64,000 nt of DNA from JBBDIP01 sp050260675 (GTDB lineage: Bacteria > Bacillota > Sulfobacillia > Fermentithermobacillales > Fermentithermobacillaceae), in contig JBLNCN010000005.1 in NCBI GenBank assembly GCA_050260675.1, positions 186,001 through 250,000 on the forward strand. Direction: 5' to 3'. Shown piece after piece: positions 42,702-52,082 of this stretch. Every line of letters starts with the position of its first letter. Positions within the stretch are counted from its first letter, which is position 1. A program made the position numbers and the translations under genes. Below the pieces are notes generated by a model, which saw nothing but the letters and a program-made list of their open reading frames with translations, was not told where the DNA came from and searched no databases.

Positions 42702-44033
42702 CTATCTCTTAAGGCTCACGAGCTCTTGAAGGAGCTCGTCCGAAACCGTGATAATCCTCGAGTTTGCCTGGAAACCACGCTGCGTGATGATCATCTGGGT
42801 GAACTCCTCGGCCAGGTCTACGTTGGACATCTCCAAGGAGCTTGGCGCCACGGTTCCCCTACCCGCGGTGCCTGCTTCCCCGATATCGGGAAGTCCCGAG
42901 TTGTTGGAATCCACGAAAAGACTCTTGCCCGACTTCTGCAGGCCGCCGGGGTTCGCGAAGTTGGCTATCGCGATCTGGCCCAGGATCCTGGTCTGACCGT
43001 TGGAGTAGAACCCCGAGATGATACCCTTGGCGTCGAAGGTGTACGACTCAAGGGTGCCGGTGGGCCAGCCGTCGATCATGCCCGCGTCCAGGCTGGACGG
43101 GCCTGCGACCTGGGTGACTGCTCCGAAGTGCAGCCTTACGTCCAGGTCATTGGCGCCGTTGGTCAGGTCGTATGTGAAGCTGGGACTAGCCCAGTTACCC
43201 CACACAGGTGGCGGCCCTGCGGCGGTTATCTGTTGGACCTCGTTAAGAGTCCCGTCGGCGTTGAACACGAGCCGTCCCGAGCCGAGCGTAGTGGCCGGGT
43301 TTCCGTCGATCTCCACGCGCCAATCCCATGTATTGGGCACCGGGGTATCCGGAAGAGCCGGCGCGGGCGCCTCTGCCTTCTGAAGTATGATCTCGACAGT
43401 GTGCTCGATGCCGAGGGAATCGTAGACGGTTATCGGGACGGTCTTCTCGACGTTGAGCGGGGTCTCCGCATCCAGGTTCTTGTCCCAGTAGATGTTGGCG
43501 GTAGCACTCGCCGTCATGTTGGAGCCGATGGCTATCCGTATTGGTCCCAGATTGCTTGCGGTCTTGTCCGCGGGCAGCGTTATCTGGCCGGTCTCGGGAG
43601 TCCAGCCCAGAACCTTCCTGCCTTCGGAGTCAACCAGGACCCCGTCGCCGTCAGTGTCAAAAGCCCCCACTCTGGTATAGGCGTTGGTCTGGCCGTCGCG
43701 AACGACGAAGAACCCCTTGCCCTCAATGGCCACGTCCGCCATGCGGGACGTCGGCTGGAGGTTTCCGGAGTTATGGTTGACGTCAACACTTCCGGTTGTG
43801 ACGCCTAGACCGACCTGCATCGGGTTCATGCCGCCGCGCTCCGTCATGGACATCTCCGAAGGCGAGCTGGCGCCGCGGAGCGTCTGGCTGAAGACCTCCT
43901 GGAACGTGGCCCTGCTGGACTTGAATCCAGGGGTGTTCACGTTAGCTACGTTATTACCTATCACGTCCATGCGCGTCTGGTGGGCGCGAAGGCCCGACAC
44001 AGCTGCAAACAGCGAACGCATCATCTTGCTCAC
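42702..44033 (-). CDS. flgE: Flagellar hook protein FlgE
   Basis: 443 residues. The rod/hook N-terminus MRSLFAAVSGLRAHQTRMDVIGNNVANVNTPGFKSSR (in part VIGNNVANVNTPGFK) and the C-terminus EEFTQMIITQRGFQANSRIITVSDELLQELVSLKR (in part QRGFQANSRIIT) form the coiled D0 core. GTG is taken as start; ATG three codons on is equally possible. Forms the universal joint. Preceded by a 177-bp gap. Confidence 0.93.
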   Translation of the reverse strand: MSKMMRSLFAAVSGLRAHQTRMDVIGNNVANVNTPGFKSSRATFQEVFSQTLRGASSPSEMSMTERGGMNPMQVGLGVTTGSVDVNHNSGNLQPTSRMADVAIEGKGFFVVRDGQTNAYTRVGAFDTDGDGVLVDSEGRKVLGWTPETGQITLPADKTASNLGPIRIAIGSNMTASATANIYWDKNLDAETPLNVEKTVPITVYDSLGIEHTVEIILQKAEAPAPALPDTPVPNTWDWRVEIDGNPATTLGSGRLVFNADGTLNEVQQITAAGPPPVWGNWASPSFTYDLTNGANDLDVRLHFGAVTQVAGPSSLDAGMIDGWPTGTLESYTFDAKGIISGFYSNGQTRILGQIAIANFANPGGLQKSGKSLFVDSNNSGLPDIGEAGTAGRGTVAPSSLEMSNVDLAEEFTQMIITQRGFQANSRIITVSDELLQELVSLKR

Positions 44034-44210
44034 TAACCCCTTTCGTTTTGCGGGTTCCGGCGCTCTTTCCGTCTGTCCGGAGCGCCTGGCCTCCCCGTGG
44101 GGTCCGGCCCGGAACCTTGTCGCTTAACAATCTGAAGCAGGTTGTCATCTGGCAACAGCTTCGCTGTTGCTGGCGACGCGGCAAAACCGCCGCTGTCGCT
44201 CTGGTTTTGC
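44034..44210. other. 177-bp structured gap before flgE
   Basis: It holds a hairpin CAACAGC-TTCG-CTGTTG near 44154-44171 with a stable UUCG-type loop, then a long-range pair GGCAAAACC/GGTTTTGCC. No gene is seen. It may tune flgE expression or mRNA stability. Confidence 0.45.
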
Positions 44211-44600
44211 CTACTTGTCCACGATCACCGCGCTGTCTATGGCGGTGAACACGTTCTCCCTCATCCTGTCTTCGGGTATCACGGTGACTACGGTCCTCGA
44301 CTGCGGAGCCACAACCAGCGCCATCCCCTTCATGAGGACCAGCGTCGAGCGGGCTCCCTTGGACGAGGCGACATCCACAGCGTTCTCGAGCTGCGCCATC
44401 CGGTCCGCGTCCATGACTTGGCCTGCCGACTGGAGCCGCTCCTCAGCGTGCTTGGAGAAGCTGACCTTCCGCTGCTCCTGCCCGAAGACCTCGGCGAAAC
44501 TGGGGCCTTTGACCTGGCCCTGACTTTGCGGCAAACGTGATGCCGCCGGAGCCTGTGGTCCCCTTATCGCCGTCTTGTTGTCAACTACCCTAACCTGCAT
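44211..44600 (-). CDS. Flagellar operon protein, TIGR02530 type
   Basis: 129 residues. The pattern KVSFSKHAEERLQSAG, then DADRMAQLENAVDVASSKGARSTLVLMKGMALVVAPQSRTVVTVI (in part) is that of the small conserved protein encoded between flgD and flgE in Firmicutes. Its role in hook assembly is not defined. Overlaps flgD by 11 nt. Confidence 0.85.
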   Translation of the reverse strand: MQVRVVDNKTAIRGPQAPAASRLPQSQGQVKGPSFAEVFGQEQRKVSFSKHAEERLQSAGQVMDADRMAQLENAVDVASSKGARSTLVLMKGMALVVAPQSRTVVTVIPEDRMRENVFTAIDSAVIVDK

Positions 44601-45042
44601 CCGCCGCCACTCCTATCGCGAGCAGGTCTTCAGTTGGCACCAGGATGTCGCCGGACTTCACGTGAACCCTGCCGTCCACGAGGGCAACCGCTTCCACGAT
44701 GCCGTCCACCAACCCGTCGTCTGTCACTGCGGTGAATGCCTTGCCGATCAGGTTGGATGCCGAAAGCAGGTTCTGGCTCACCTGCGACTGGCTTAAGCTC
44801 GCCACCAGGAGGTCCATCTTGTCATTCATCTCACCCATCGAGGTGGCTGCCGTGAACTGGGCCATTTGCCCGAAGAAGTCCTTCTCCTGCATTGGCGCCA
44901 TCGGGTCCTGGTACTGGAGCTGGGCGAGCAGGATCGTCATGAACTGGTCCTGCAGGGAGTCCACTGAGATCCCCGACTTTTTCGCCGTGTTGTTTCCCGA
45001 GTTCGAGGAACCGCTAACGCCGCCTACTCCGGAAGTTGCCAC
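44590..45042 (-). CDS. flgD: Hook capping / scaffold protein FlgD
   Basis: 150 residues. The conserved block FMTILLAQLQYQDPMAPMQEKDFFGQMAQFTA is clear (in part LLAQLQYQDPM). The C-terminal part is short, without the full Ig-like domain of enteric FlgD, as is usual in Firmicutes. Caps the growing hook. Confidence 0.92.
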   Translation of the reverse strand: MATSGVGGVSGSSNSGNNTAKKSGISVDSLQDQFMTILLAQLQYQDPMAPMQEKDFFGQMAQFTAATSMGEMNDKMDLLVASLSQSQVSQNLLSASNLIGKAFTAVTDDGLVDGIVEAVALVDGRVHVKSGDILVPTEDLLAIGVAADAG

Positions 45043-45070
45043 TGTCTCTGCCTCCTTTCCTATTTTGCTC

Positions 45071-46582
45071 TTAGGCCAGCCAGCTGAAGGCGCCGGCCGG
45101 CTGACGGAAGGTCGGAGTCCCCGCTATGCGAAGAGGCCGTACCGTCCTGTGATACCTGGACGTGGACGGCTTGTCCGGGCTCTGCTTATGCTCGCGGCCC
45201 TTTTCCCCGCTATACCCGGGGTCAACGGAGAAACCCGTGAGCGTGAGTCCCTTCTCGGATAGCGCTCGCGCCAGGTCTTTGGTTGCGGTCTCCAGCATTT
45301 GCTGCGCCTCATTGCTGTGGGCCACAAACTTCACGGTCACATCCTGACCCCTCTGGGACAAGAGCGCCGTCACACTGCCTAACTGCGGCGGGTCAAGGCG
45401 CAGCTCGACGCTCCTGGGCAGCCTTTTCAGGGACTCCCTGAGAAGCGTCTCCGATATCTCTCTTGCGCGGCGGATCGTGTCCTGAGCCTTTGGGGCGTCA
45501 AGTTGCACGGCGCTCGCCATCTTGTCAGCCTCCGGAGCGGCTTCCACCGCCCCAGCGGCGGCATCTGCGGCGGGCAGTACCGTTGTGCTTGGCTTTTCAG
45601 CCACTGCCGGCTCAACGTCCTCGAACGGCGTCTCCACTTCTTCCACGCCCACAATCGCTTCACCGGAGACTTCCTGATTTTCCGCATGCTTCTCACTGCT
45701 CAGGCCCTCGGTCAGCGAAGAGGTCAGCAAAGACCCTTCGGACCAGGATGACCCCGTGGGGCGGACCACCTGCGCGCTTGTCCCGACACGGTTCTCAGGC
45801 CGAACCGTCGCAGTCGCCCTAGGCGTCGAAGCCTCTGCGGCTTCTGCTTCATCGAACAACGCCAGTCCGTCTGCGGATGCGGCAGATTCCACCTGAATTC
45901 TCGGAAGCTGGCCCTCCACTGCTGTCTGGGTAACAGCCACGCCCGTGTGAGCGGACTCGGTTCCAGACAGCCCCTCGTATGCCGGGGCGACCGCCACTTC
46001 GCTGGTCCCTTTGGCCGACGTGAGGATGCTTTCGCCTGTCATCGCGTCGGCCTGTGCGGCAAACGCCCTATATAGTGAGGAGCGTGCCTGGTACGGAGGG
46101 ATGAAAGCGCCGCTACCCACCTGGCTATGGTCCACCGTTCCTTCTACTTGGCCCCCGGTTTCCGCCGCGATTATGGCTTCGACCGGTCCAGCCATCTGCC
46201 CCAAGGCAGGCGGACTAACGCCGTCTGTGTGAGCCCACGCCGTCCCCGCAGAGAAAGGAACCTCTGCGCGAGAGAGAGGGACCCCTGTGTGAGAGAGAGG
46301 AACCTCCGCAGTCACCGCCGTGCCCCCCAACGGCGCCTGCGTTTCCACTGCCACCTGCGTTTCCACTGCCAAAGGCGTGACAGCGGTGCTGTCCGGGCCT
46401 GTCTCCACTTGGCTCGCGGCAGATTTCTCCGACCCCCCGCCGAACAATGCCGCAAGGGCCATGGACATGAGCGACCCGAAAGCGCTCTCTGACCCTGTGG
46501 TTTTATCTTTTCCATGCTCTTCGCCTACAGTGCTTACGGGCTCTGGAGCACGGAGTGTTACAAACAAGGTCTCGAAACCCAT
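45071..46582 (-). CDS. fliK: Flagellar hook-length control protein FliK
   Basis: 503 residues. The first about 370 are low in complexity (Ala, Val, Thr, Glu rich) with internal repeats such as VETQVAVETQA and VPLSHTGVPLSRAEVPFS. The C-terminal substrate-switch domain has VELRLDPPQLGSVTALLSQRGQDVTVKF (in part LRLDPPQLGSV) and QMLETATKDLARALSEKGL. Acts as a ruler and signals FlhB to switch export. Lies 28 bp before flgD. Confidence 0.88.
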   Translation of the reverse strand: MGFETLFVTLRAPEPVSTVGEEHGKDKTTGSESAFGSLMSMALAALFGGGSEKSAASQVETGPDSTAVTPLAVETQVAVETQAPLGGTAVTAEVPLSHTGVPLSRAEVPFSAGTAWAHTDGVSPPALGQMAGPVEAIIAAETGGQVEGTVDHSQVGSGAFIPPYQARSSLYRAFAAQADAMTGESILTSAKGTSEVAVAPAYEGLSGTESAHTGVAVTQTAVEGQLPRIQVESAASADGLALFDEAEAAEASTPRATATVRPENRVGTSAQVVRPTGSSWSEGSLLTSSLTEGLSSEKHAENQEVSGEAIVGVEEVETPFEDVEPAVAEKPSTTVLPAADAAAGAVEAAPEADKMASAVQLDAPKAQDTIRRAREISETLLRESLKRLPRSVELRLDPPQLGSVTALLSQRGQDVTVKFVAHSNEAQQMLETATKDLARALSEKGLTLTGFSVDPGYSGEKGREHKQSPDKPSTSRYHRTVRPLRIAGTPTFRQPAGAFSWLA

Positions 46583-46587
46583 GATCT

Positions 46588-47043
46588 CTAGTTTTCACCT
46601 CCTCTGCTGCGTGAGTATCTTTGAGAACCCATCTCATCCAGAGCCTTTCCCTGTTCCCACCAGTAGAGCGCCATGTACTCCTCGAGCTGGTTCTCACGGT
46701 GCTGCACAAGGGTCTGCTCTTCCTGGGTTCTCTTGACCACTACTTCCGTGGCCTCTCTCGTGGCGGACTCCCTCTTCACGAGGTCCATCTTCTCCCGCCA
46801 GATTTCGTCCTCAATGGAGGTCCGGAGCTTCATGAGGTGGCGCATTTCCGCCGGGTCGACCCTGCCCCCCAGTGACGCGCGAATCCCGTCAAAACACTCC
46901 TCCCGCATCCCCTCGGCTGCCGCCAGCCTCTGACGGGTGCGGCTCTCTTCGCGCTGGGCCTCTCCCAGTTTCTCTTCGGCCAGGAGTTTCCGGATTTCCC
47001 GGATCTCGAGGGCCTTTTCGAGAGGGAACACGAACCTCTTCAC
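46588..47043 (-). CDS. fliJ: Flagellar export chaperone FliJ
   Basis: 151 residues, almost entirely coiled coil rich in Glu and Arg, starting MKRFVFPLEKALEIREIRK, the family start. Interacts with the FliI ATPase and FlhA. Follows fliI by 53 bp. Confidence 0.88.
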   Translation of the reverse strand: MKRFVFPLEKALEIREIRKLLAEEKLGEAQREESRTRQRLAAAEGMREECFDGIRASLGGRVDPAEMRHLMKLRTSIEDEIWREKMDLVKRESATREATEVVVKRTQEEQTLVQHRENQLEEYMALYWWEQGKALDEMGSQRYSRSRGGEN

Positions 47044-47096
47044 TTGGTACCTCCTACCTCCTTATCGTCACTTGCTGCCGGGACGAACACCCCTAG

Positions 47097-48407
47097 TTAC
47101 GAGAACACTGCCTGGAGCCTGGATACGGTCTCCGCATACGTGAACTTCTCGGAGACGCTCTGCCGCAAAAACCCGTTCACCCTCTCGATGTAGGACAAAG
47201 ATTCATCGATCCGGGGGTTGGAGCCCTGAACATAGGCGCCGATGTTGATGAGGTCCTCGGCTTTGCGGTAGGTAGCGAGCACGTTGCGCATCTTCTGAGC
47301 CGCTTCGATCTGCTCCTTGCTGGCGACCGCCGACATAAGCCTCGATACAGAGGAGAGCACGTCTACTGCCGGGTAATGACCCATCTGGGCCAGGTCCCTG
47401 GATAGGACGATGTGGCCGTCCAGGATCCCGCGGGCGGCATCGGCGATGGGCTCGTCCATGTCGTCTCCTTCGACCAATACGGTGTAGATGCCGGTTATGC
47501 TGCCCTTGGCGCCCTTCCCGGCCCTCTCGAGGAGCCTCGGCATGTTCGCGAACACCGAAGGAGTGTACCCTCTTGTGGTCGGCGGCTCGCCGGTGGCAAG
47601 ACCAACCTCGCGGAGCGCCATGCACCATCTAGTGACCGAGTCCATCATGAGGAGCACGGAGAGCCCCTGGTCTCTGAAGAACTCGGCGATAGCCGTGGCA
47701 ACCCAGGCAGCTTTGATCCTCATAAGGGCCGGCTCATCGGAGGTAGCCACGACCACAACCGACCTCTCCAGGCCTTCGGGTCCCAGGTCCCTTTCGATGA
47801 ACTCCTTGACCTCTCTCCCGCGCTCGCCGATGAGGGCGATCACGTTGACCTCGCCGGAGGTGTTGCGGGCTATCATGCCCATCAAGGTGGATTTGCCGAC
47901 TCCGGAGCCTGAGAAAATGCCGATCCTCTGACCCTCCCCGAGGGTGAGGAGGCCGTCTATTGACCGCACCCCTGTTGCCAGAGGCGACTCGATCCTGCCC
48001 CGGTCCAAGGGAGCCGGCGGCTTCTCCAGCGTCGCGTAATAGCGTTCGACGGGCCAGTGGGGCTTGCGGTCGATGGGGAAACCAAGGGCGTCGACCACCC
48101 GGCCGAGCATCTTGTTCCCGACAGCTACTCGAAGCTCTCTCCCGGTCCCCTCCACCACGGATCCGGGGGCAATCCCGTCAATCTCGCTGTAAGGCATGAG
48201 CAAGACCCTGCCGTCTTTGAAACCCACCGCTTCGCCCAAGATCGGGATGCCTGACGGCGGTATCAGCCGGCAGATCTCCCCCATCCGGACTTTGGGACCC
48301 GCCGACTCAATGAGAAGCCCCACGATATCGACAACGGCGCCGCCGTAGGTGAGGGTGCGCGCGGTCTCCACCGTCTCCCGGTAGGACTCGAAGAGGGCTT
48401 CGTTCAT
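47097..48407 (-). CDS. fliI: Flagellum-specific ATPase FliI
   Basis: 436 residues, F1-beta-like. Walker A GIFSGSGVGKSTL (about 168-180), Walker B LLMMDSVTRW, and RMLLERAGKGAKGSITGIYTVLVEGDD region (in part GSITGIYTVLVEGDD) typical of T3SS ATPases. Powers unfolding and delivery of export cargo. Overlaps fliH by 4 nt. Confidence 0.97.
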   Translation of the reverse strand: MNEALFESYRETVETARTLTYGGAVVDIVGLLIESAGPKVRMGEICRLIPPSGIPILGEAVGFKDGRVLLMPYSEIDGIAPGSVVEGTGRELRVAVGNKMLGRVVDALGFPIDRKPHWPVERYYATLEKPPAPLDRGRIESPLATGVRSIDGLLTLGEGQRIGIFSGSGVGKSTLMGMIARNTSGEVNVIALIGERGREVKEFIERDLGPEGLERSVVVVATSDEPALMRIKAAWVATAIAEFFRDQGLSVLLMMDSVTRWCMALREVGLATGEPPTTRGYTPSVFANMPRLLERAGKGAKGSITGIYTVLVEGDDMDEPIADAARGILDGHIVLSRDLAQMGHYPAVDVLSSVSRLMSAVASKEQIEAAQKMRNVLATYRKAEDLINIGAYVQGSNPRIDESLSYIERVNGFLRQSVSEKFTYAETVSRLQAVFS

Positions 48408-49123
48408 TGTTCCACCTCCACGGCACGTTTACGGGCTTCGGCGATGGCGGCTGCAACGTTCTTGATCTGGGACTCTATGGTCGCGTCGACGAAGCCGTGG
48501 GGGGTTCGGACAATGGCGCCGTCTTTAGCTGCCGTATCGGGGACCACCTCAACTGATCGCGCCCCGTATTGTCTCCCTAGGTCGTCTGCGCAGCCTTCAA
48601 GCATGCTTACCAGGTCGGGGTCGACGTGGATCGAGAACTCGCGCTCGTCCCGCAAGGCTTGCATGCCTCTCTTCACAAGGTCAAGCACTACTTCAGGGTC
48701 TGTCTTTATGGATTCAGACGCGACACGTTTCGCTATGGATACCGCAAGCGCCAGGAGCTTTGGCTCCGATTCCGCCATCATCGCGTCGAAGGCTTCGTTG
48801 GCCTGGGCAAGCGCCGCGTTTGCCTTTTCGATGAGCTCCGAGGCGGTACTCAATCCCTCTTCGTAGCCCCTCTGGCGCCCTTGACGATAGCCTTCTTCGG
48901 AAGCCTGCTCTCTCAGCGCCGCGCTTTCAGCCTTGGCCGACTCGACGAGGTTCTCAGCCTCTACCTTGGCTTGTGCAATGACCTCGGCCGCGGCCTCTCT
49001 GGCTTGGGCAAGCACCTCGGCCGGGCTCGGGCCTAGATCAGGGGCAGTGATCTCCGGCTCCCTCACCTTGGAGAAGAGGGATGCGCGGGGCGCCTTATAG
49101 GCTGCGCGGAAGACTCTAGACAA
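48404..49123 (-). CDS. fliH: Flagellar export ATPase regulator FliH
   Basis: 239 residues from TTG 49123 (MSRVFRAAYKAP, with GGAGGAG 9 nt upstream); GTG 49144 would add seven residues. The central part is a long Ala/Glu-rich coiled coil (EVLAQAREAAAEVIAQAKVEAENLV in part) and the C-terminal domain ends VDATIESQIKNVAAAIAEA. Stator-like partner that holds FliI at the C-ring. Overlaps the fliG end. Confidence 0.9.
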   Translation of the reverse strand: MSRVFRAAYKAPRASLFSKVREPEITAPDLGPSPAEVLAQAREAAAEVIAQAKVEAENLVESAKAESAALREQASEEGYRQGRQRGYEEGLSTASELIEKANAALAQANEAFDAMMAESEPKLLALAVSIAKRVASESIKTDPEVVLDLVKRGMQALRDEREFSIHVDPDLVSMLEGCADDLGRQYGARSVEVVPDTAAKDGAIVRTPHGFVDATIESQIKNVAAAIAEARKRAVEVEQ

Positions 49124-50132
49124 CGACCTCGTCTCCTCCGCCACGGCCGACCACTATCTCGCCCTGGTCTTCAAGCCGCCTGATGATGGCAACGATACGT
49201 TGCTGCGCTTCCTCCACGTCCCTCATGCGCACCGGGCCAAGGTAGTCGATGCTTTCCTTGAGGGTCTCCACCGCGCGGGACGACAGGTTCCGGTAGACCT
49301 TCTGCTTGACGTCGTCCGACGCAGCCTTGAGGGCCAGCGGGAGGTCGCGTGACATATCCACTTCGCGCATGAAGCGCTGAACGGCGCGGTCGTCGAGGTA
49401 GATGATGTCCTCGAACAGGAACATCCGCTTCTTGATCTCCTCCGAAAGCTCAGGCGCCTCTACGTCCAGCGCGTTCAGGATGGTCTTCTCAGTCTGGCGG
49501 TCAACGTTGTTGAGGATGTCGACTACCGCGTCGACGCCTCCGGTGCGGGTGTAGTCCTGTCCGGCGACCGAGACGATCTTTCGTTCCAAAATCCTTTCGA
49601 TTTCCTTGATGACTTCGGGCGTCGTGCCCTCCATGGCGGCGATGCGCCGCGCTACCTCAACCTGCAGATCCGGCCCCAGTGACGCCAATATGCTGCCCGA
49701 TTGGTTGGGCGCGAGGTAACTGAGTACCAGAGCGATCGTCTGGGGTGCTTCGCTCTCAAGGAAGTTCAGGAGCTGTGAAGGCTCCGCCTTGCGGGCGAAG
49801 TCGAAGGGGCGGACCTGCAGCGAAGCGGTGAGCCGTCCCAGGACGTCTCCTGCCTTATCCTTGCCGAGGGCCTTCTCCAAGAGCACCTTGGCGTACTCGA
49901 TCCCGCCCTCGTTGATGTACTGCTGCGCCATGAACATATCGGTGAACTCGCGGATTACCAGTTCCCCGATCTCATTGTCCACTCGCCTGGTGCCGGCGAT
50001 CTCAAGGGTCAAGACATCGATGTCCTCTTCCTTCAGATGCTTCATCACTTGCGCGGAAAGATCCGGGCCCAGCGAGATCAGGAGGATCGCGGCCTTTTCC
50101 TTACCGGAAAGCGTCTTATGCTGAACGGCCAT
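49116..50132 (-). CDS. fliG: Flagellar motor switch protein FliG
   Basis: 338 residues. Armadillo domains: LSGKEKAAILLISLGPDLSAQVMKHL (in part), the EHPQ-like middle region LNFLESEAPQTIALVLSYL, and the C-terminal torque helix with MFLFEDIIYLDDRAVQRFMREVD (in part EDIIYLDDRAVQ). Couples stator to rotor. Start overlaps the fliF stop (TAATG). Confidence 0.97.
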   Translation of the reverse strand: MAVQHKTLSGKEKAAILLISLGPDLSAQVMKHLKEEDIDVLTLEIAGTRRVDNEIGELVIREFTDMFMAQQYINEGGIEYAKVLLEKALGKDKAGDVLGRLTASLQVRPFDFARKAEPSQLLNFLESEAPQTIALVLSYLAPNQSGSILASLGPDLQVEVARRIAAMEGTTPEVIKEIERILERKIVSVAGQDYTRTGGVDAVVDILNNVDRQTEKTILNALDVEAPELSEEIKKRMFLFEDIIYLDDRAVQRFMREVDMSRDLPLALKAASDDVKQKVYRNLSSRAVETLKESIDYLGPVRMRDVEEAQQRIVAIIRRLEDQGEIVVGRGGGDEVVV

Positions 50133-51682
50133 TAGCGCTCATCCTCCAGGAGCCACGTCTTCACCAGCGTGGCCACAGTCTCGGGGTTGGTGCGGGCCAT
50201 TCTCTCGACGGTCTCCCTCATGCGCTGCTTGGAGAGGGCTGCAGGCGTCATAGTGGGTTCGCTCAGAAGATCAGGCTCCGCGGGCGTCTCTTCTTCAACG
50301 AGTTCGACCGGAGCCTGCGCCGCCTTGCGGCGTCGCAGCATGAAGATGATGACGGTACCGACAACCAGCGCAGCCAGAACGGCGGCGCCGTAGATATAAA
50401 CCCTGTTGAGGGGCTGAGGAGCCGGGGTCATGCCGGCTTGCAGCTCGTCGACCAGGCTGGTATCGAACTTGAGTCCGGTCACGCTGATCCTGTCCTGCCG
50501 GAGAGGATCCAGGCCCAAGGCTGCCGACACGCTCTCTCTGATTACGGCAGTCTGCTCCTCATCCAATTCCTTGTTGACCATTACCGCGACCGATAGATTC
50601 TTCACTGTTCCGGGGTTGACCAGTGTTTCGGTGGTCCGGTGCGTTACCTCGTAATTCTGGATGGTCTCAACACGTTGGTAGTTTGACTGGCCGGTGCCGC
50701 CGGTGGCGTAAGTCGGGACGTCAAGGCCGCCTGCCGTACCTCCGGCGGGGACTCCGGTCCCGCTATAGGTTTCGGTGATCTGTTGGGTGCTGCGCAGGAC
50801 TCCCTGCGGGTTCTCGGGGTCGGTTATGAACGCGTCCTCAGTGGTGCGGGTCTGATCCAAGTTGAGGTTGGCCCGTACCTGGCAGACCACGTTGCCCGGG
50901 CCGAGTACCGGGGAAAGCATGGAGATAAGCCTTCGCTCCAGGTCCCTTTCGACCTTGGATGTCAGCTCGTAGGCCGCGGTCCCGGCTCCGCCGAGGATGT
51001 CGCTTGCCGCGTAGTCAGAAGACAGGAGCCGCCCGGTGGTGTCCATGACCGTGACCTCGTTGGGCGAAAGCCCTTCCACCGAACGCGCTACCAAATTCAT
51101 GATGCCCTTGACTGCTGATGCACTGAGCTCCTGCATGGGACGGAGTTTCAGAAGAACCGCAGCTGTCGCCGGGGTCTTCTCCGCGGCGAACACCGTGTCT
51201 TCCGGCAGCACGATGTGCACTCTGGCGTCCTCGACTCCGGAAATGGACTCGACGGTGCGGGTGAGTTCTCCCGACAAGGCGCGGATGTATTGCACTCGAC
51301 GCTCAAAATCTGTTGCCCAGATGGAGTTACCGCTGATGCTCTCGAATCCCACGATGCCTGACGACGGCAGCCCCTGAGAAGCCAGAGACAGCCGTGTCCG
51401 GTGCAGGTTCTCGGCGGGCACCTTTATGGTCCCACCGCCGTCAGCCAGCTCGTAGGGTATTCCCTCTCTCTCGAGCTCCGAGACGATGGCGCCTGCATCC
51501 GTGGGGTCCAGCCCGGAGAACAGAGTCTCGTAATTGGCGCCCTTGTTTCCCAGGGCCAGCATTACCGATGAGAGCACGAAGACTACGGCTATCGCGCCGG
51601 CTATGATTGCCTTTTGGACCTTACCCAATCTTGCCCAAGTGTCCGACATGCCCTTAGTGAGCGACGTCAGTTGCGCACCCAA
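50132..51682 (-). CDS. fliF: Flagellar MS-ring protein FliF
   Basis: 516 residues. N-terminal membrane helix (IIAGAIAVVFVLSSVMLAL), YscJ-type ring domains with YETLFSGLDPTDAGAIVSELE and RYIRALSGELTRTVESISGVEDARVHIVLP in part, a second membrane helix near 432-450, and a cytoplasmic tail ending TVATLVKTWLLEDER that binds FliG. Founding ring of the basal body. Confidence 0.96.
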   Translation of the reverse strand: MGAQLTSLTKGMSDTWARLGKVQKAIIAGAIAVVFVLSSVMLALGNKGANYETLFSGLDPTDAGAIVSELEREGIPYELADGGGTIKVPAENLHRTRLSLASQGLPSSGIVGFESISGNSIWATDFERRVQYIRALSGELTRTVESISGVEDARVHIVLPEDTVFAAEKTPATAAVLLKLRPMQELSASAVKGIMNLVARSVEGLSPNEVTVMDTTGRLLSSDYAASDILGGAGTAAYELTSKVERDLERRLISMLSPVLGPGNVVCQVRANLNLDQTRTTEDAFITDPENPQGVLRSTQQITETYSGTGVPAGGTAGGLDVPTYATGGTGQSNYQRVETIQNYEVTHRTTETLVNPGTVKNLSVAVMVNKELDEEQTAVIRESVSAALGLDPLRQDRISVTGLKFDTSLVDELQAGMTPAPQPLNRVYIYGAAVLAALVVGTVIIFMLRRRKAAQAPVELVEEETPAEPDLLSEPTMTPAALSKQRMRETVERMARTNPETVATLVKTWLLEDER

Positions 51683-51720
51683 TTCTATTCACCTCGACCG
51701 CTGGATTCTCCGTGAGGTCC

Positions 51721-52029
51721 CTAGACGGGCATCCTCATGATCTCTTGGTAAGCCTCAATGGCCTTGTTGCGAACGGACACCACCAGGTCAAGAGCCAAGC
51801 TTGCCTTCTCCGCCGATAGGGCTGCAGTGTGGAGGTCTCTGGCGCTGCCGGTTACGAGGTCCAATTGGGCCTGCGCGGCTTCCTTGTCCAGCTGATCGAG
51901 GGTTTGGGATGCTTTCTGAAGGATGCTGGTGAATGAAGACCTGGGATCTGCGGCGGACTCTGTCCTGCCGGTTACGGGTCTTTCGACGATCGGCCCCAGG
52001 CTTGGCATGGAAATGGCTCGCAAGTACAT
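51721..52029 (-). CDS. fliE: Flagellar hook-basal body protein FliE
   Basis: 102 residues, family pattern FTSILQKASQTLDQLDKEAAQAQLDLVTG in part, then LHTAALSAEKASLALDLVVSVRNKAIEAYQEIMRMPV (ends EAYQEIMRMPV). GGAGGAG 6 nt before ATG. Joins MS ring and rod. Confidence 0.94.
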   Translation of the reverse strand: MYLRAISMPSLGPIVERPVTGRTESAADPRSSFTSILQKASQTLDQLDKEAAQAQLDLVTGSARDLHTAALSAEKASLALDLVVSVRNKAIEAYQEIMRMPV

Positions 52030-52082
52030 ATATTGCTCCTCCCCCCGGATAGGCCCCGCTCCCGCGGGTGCCTACTTGCACG

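Noticed and set aside
46230..46380. Tandem short repeats as a possible CRISPR or regulatory array
   Set aside because: They are internal coding repeats of FliK (VPLS and VETQ units), in frame and of unequal length.
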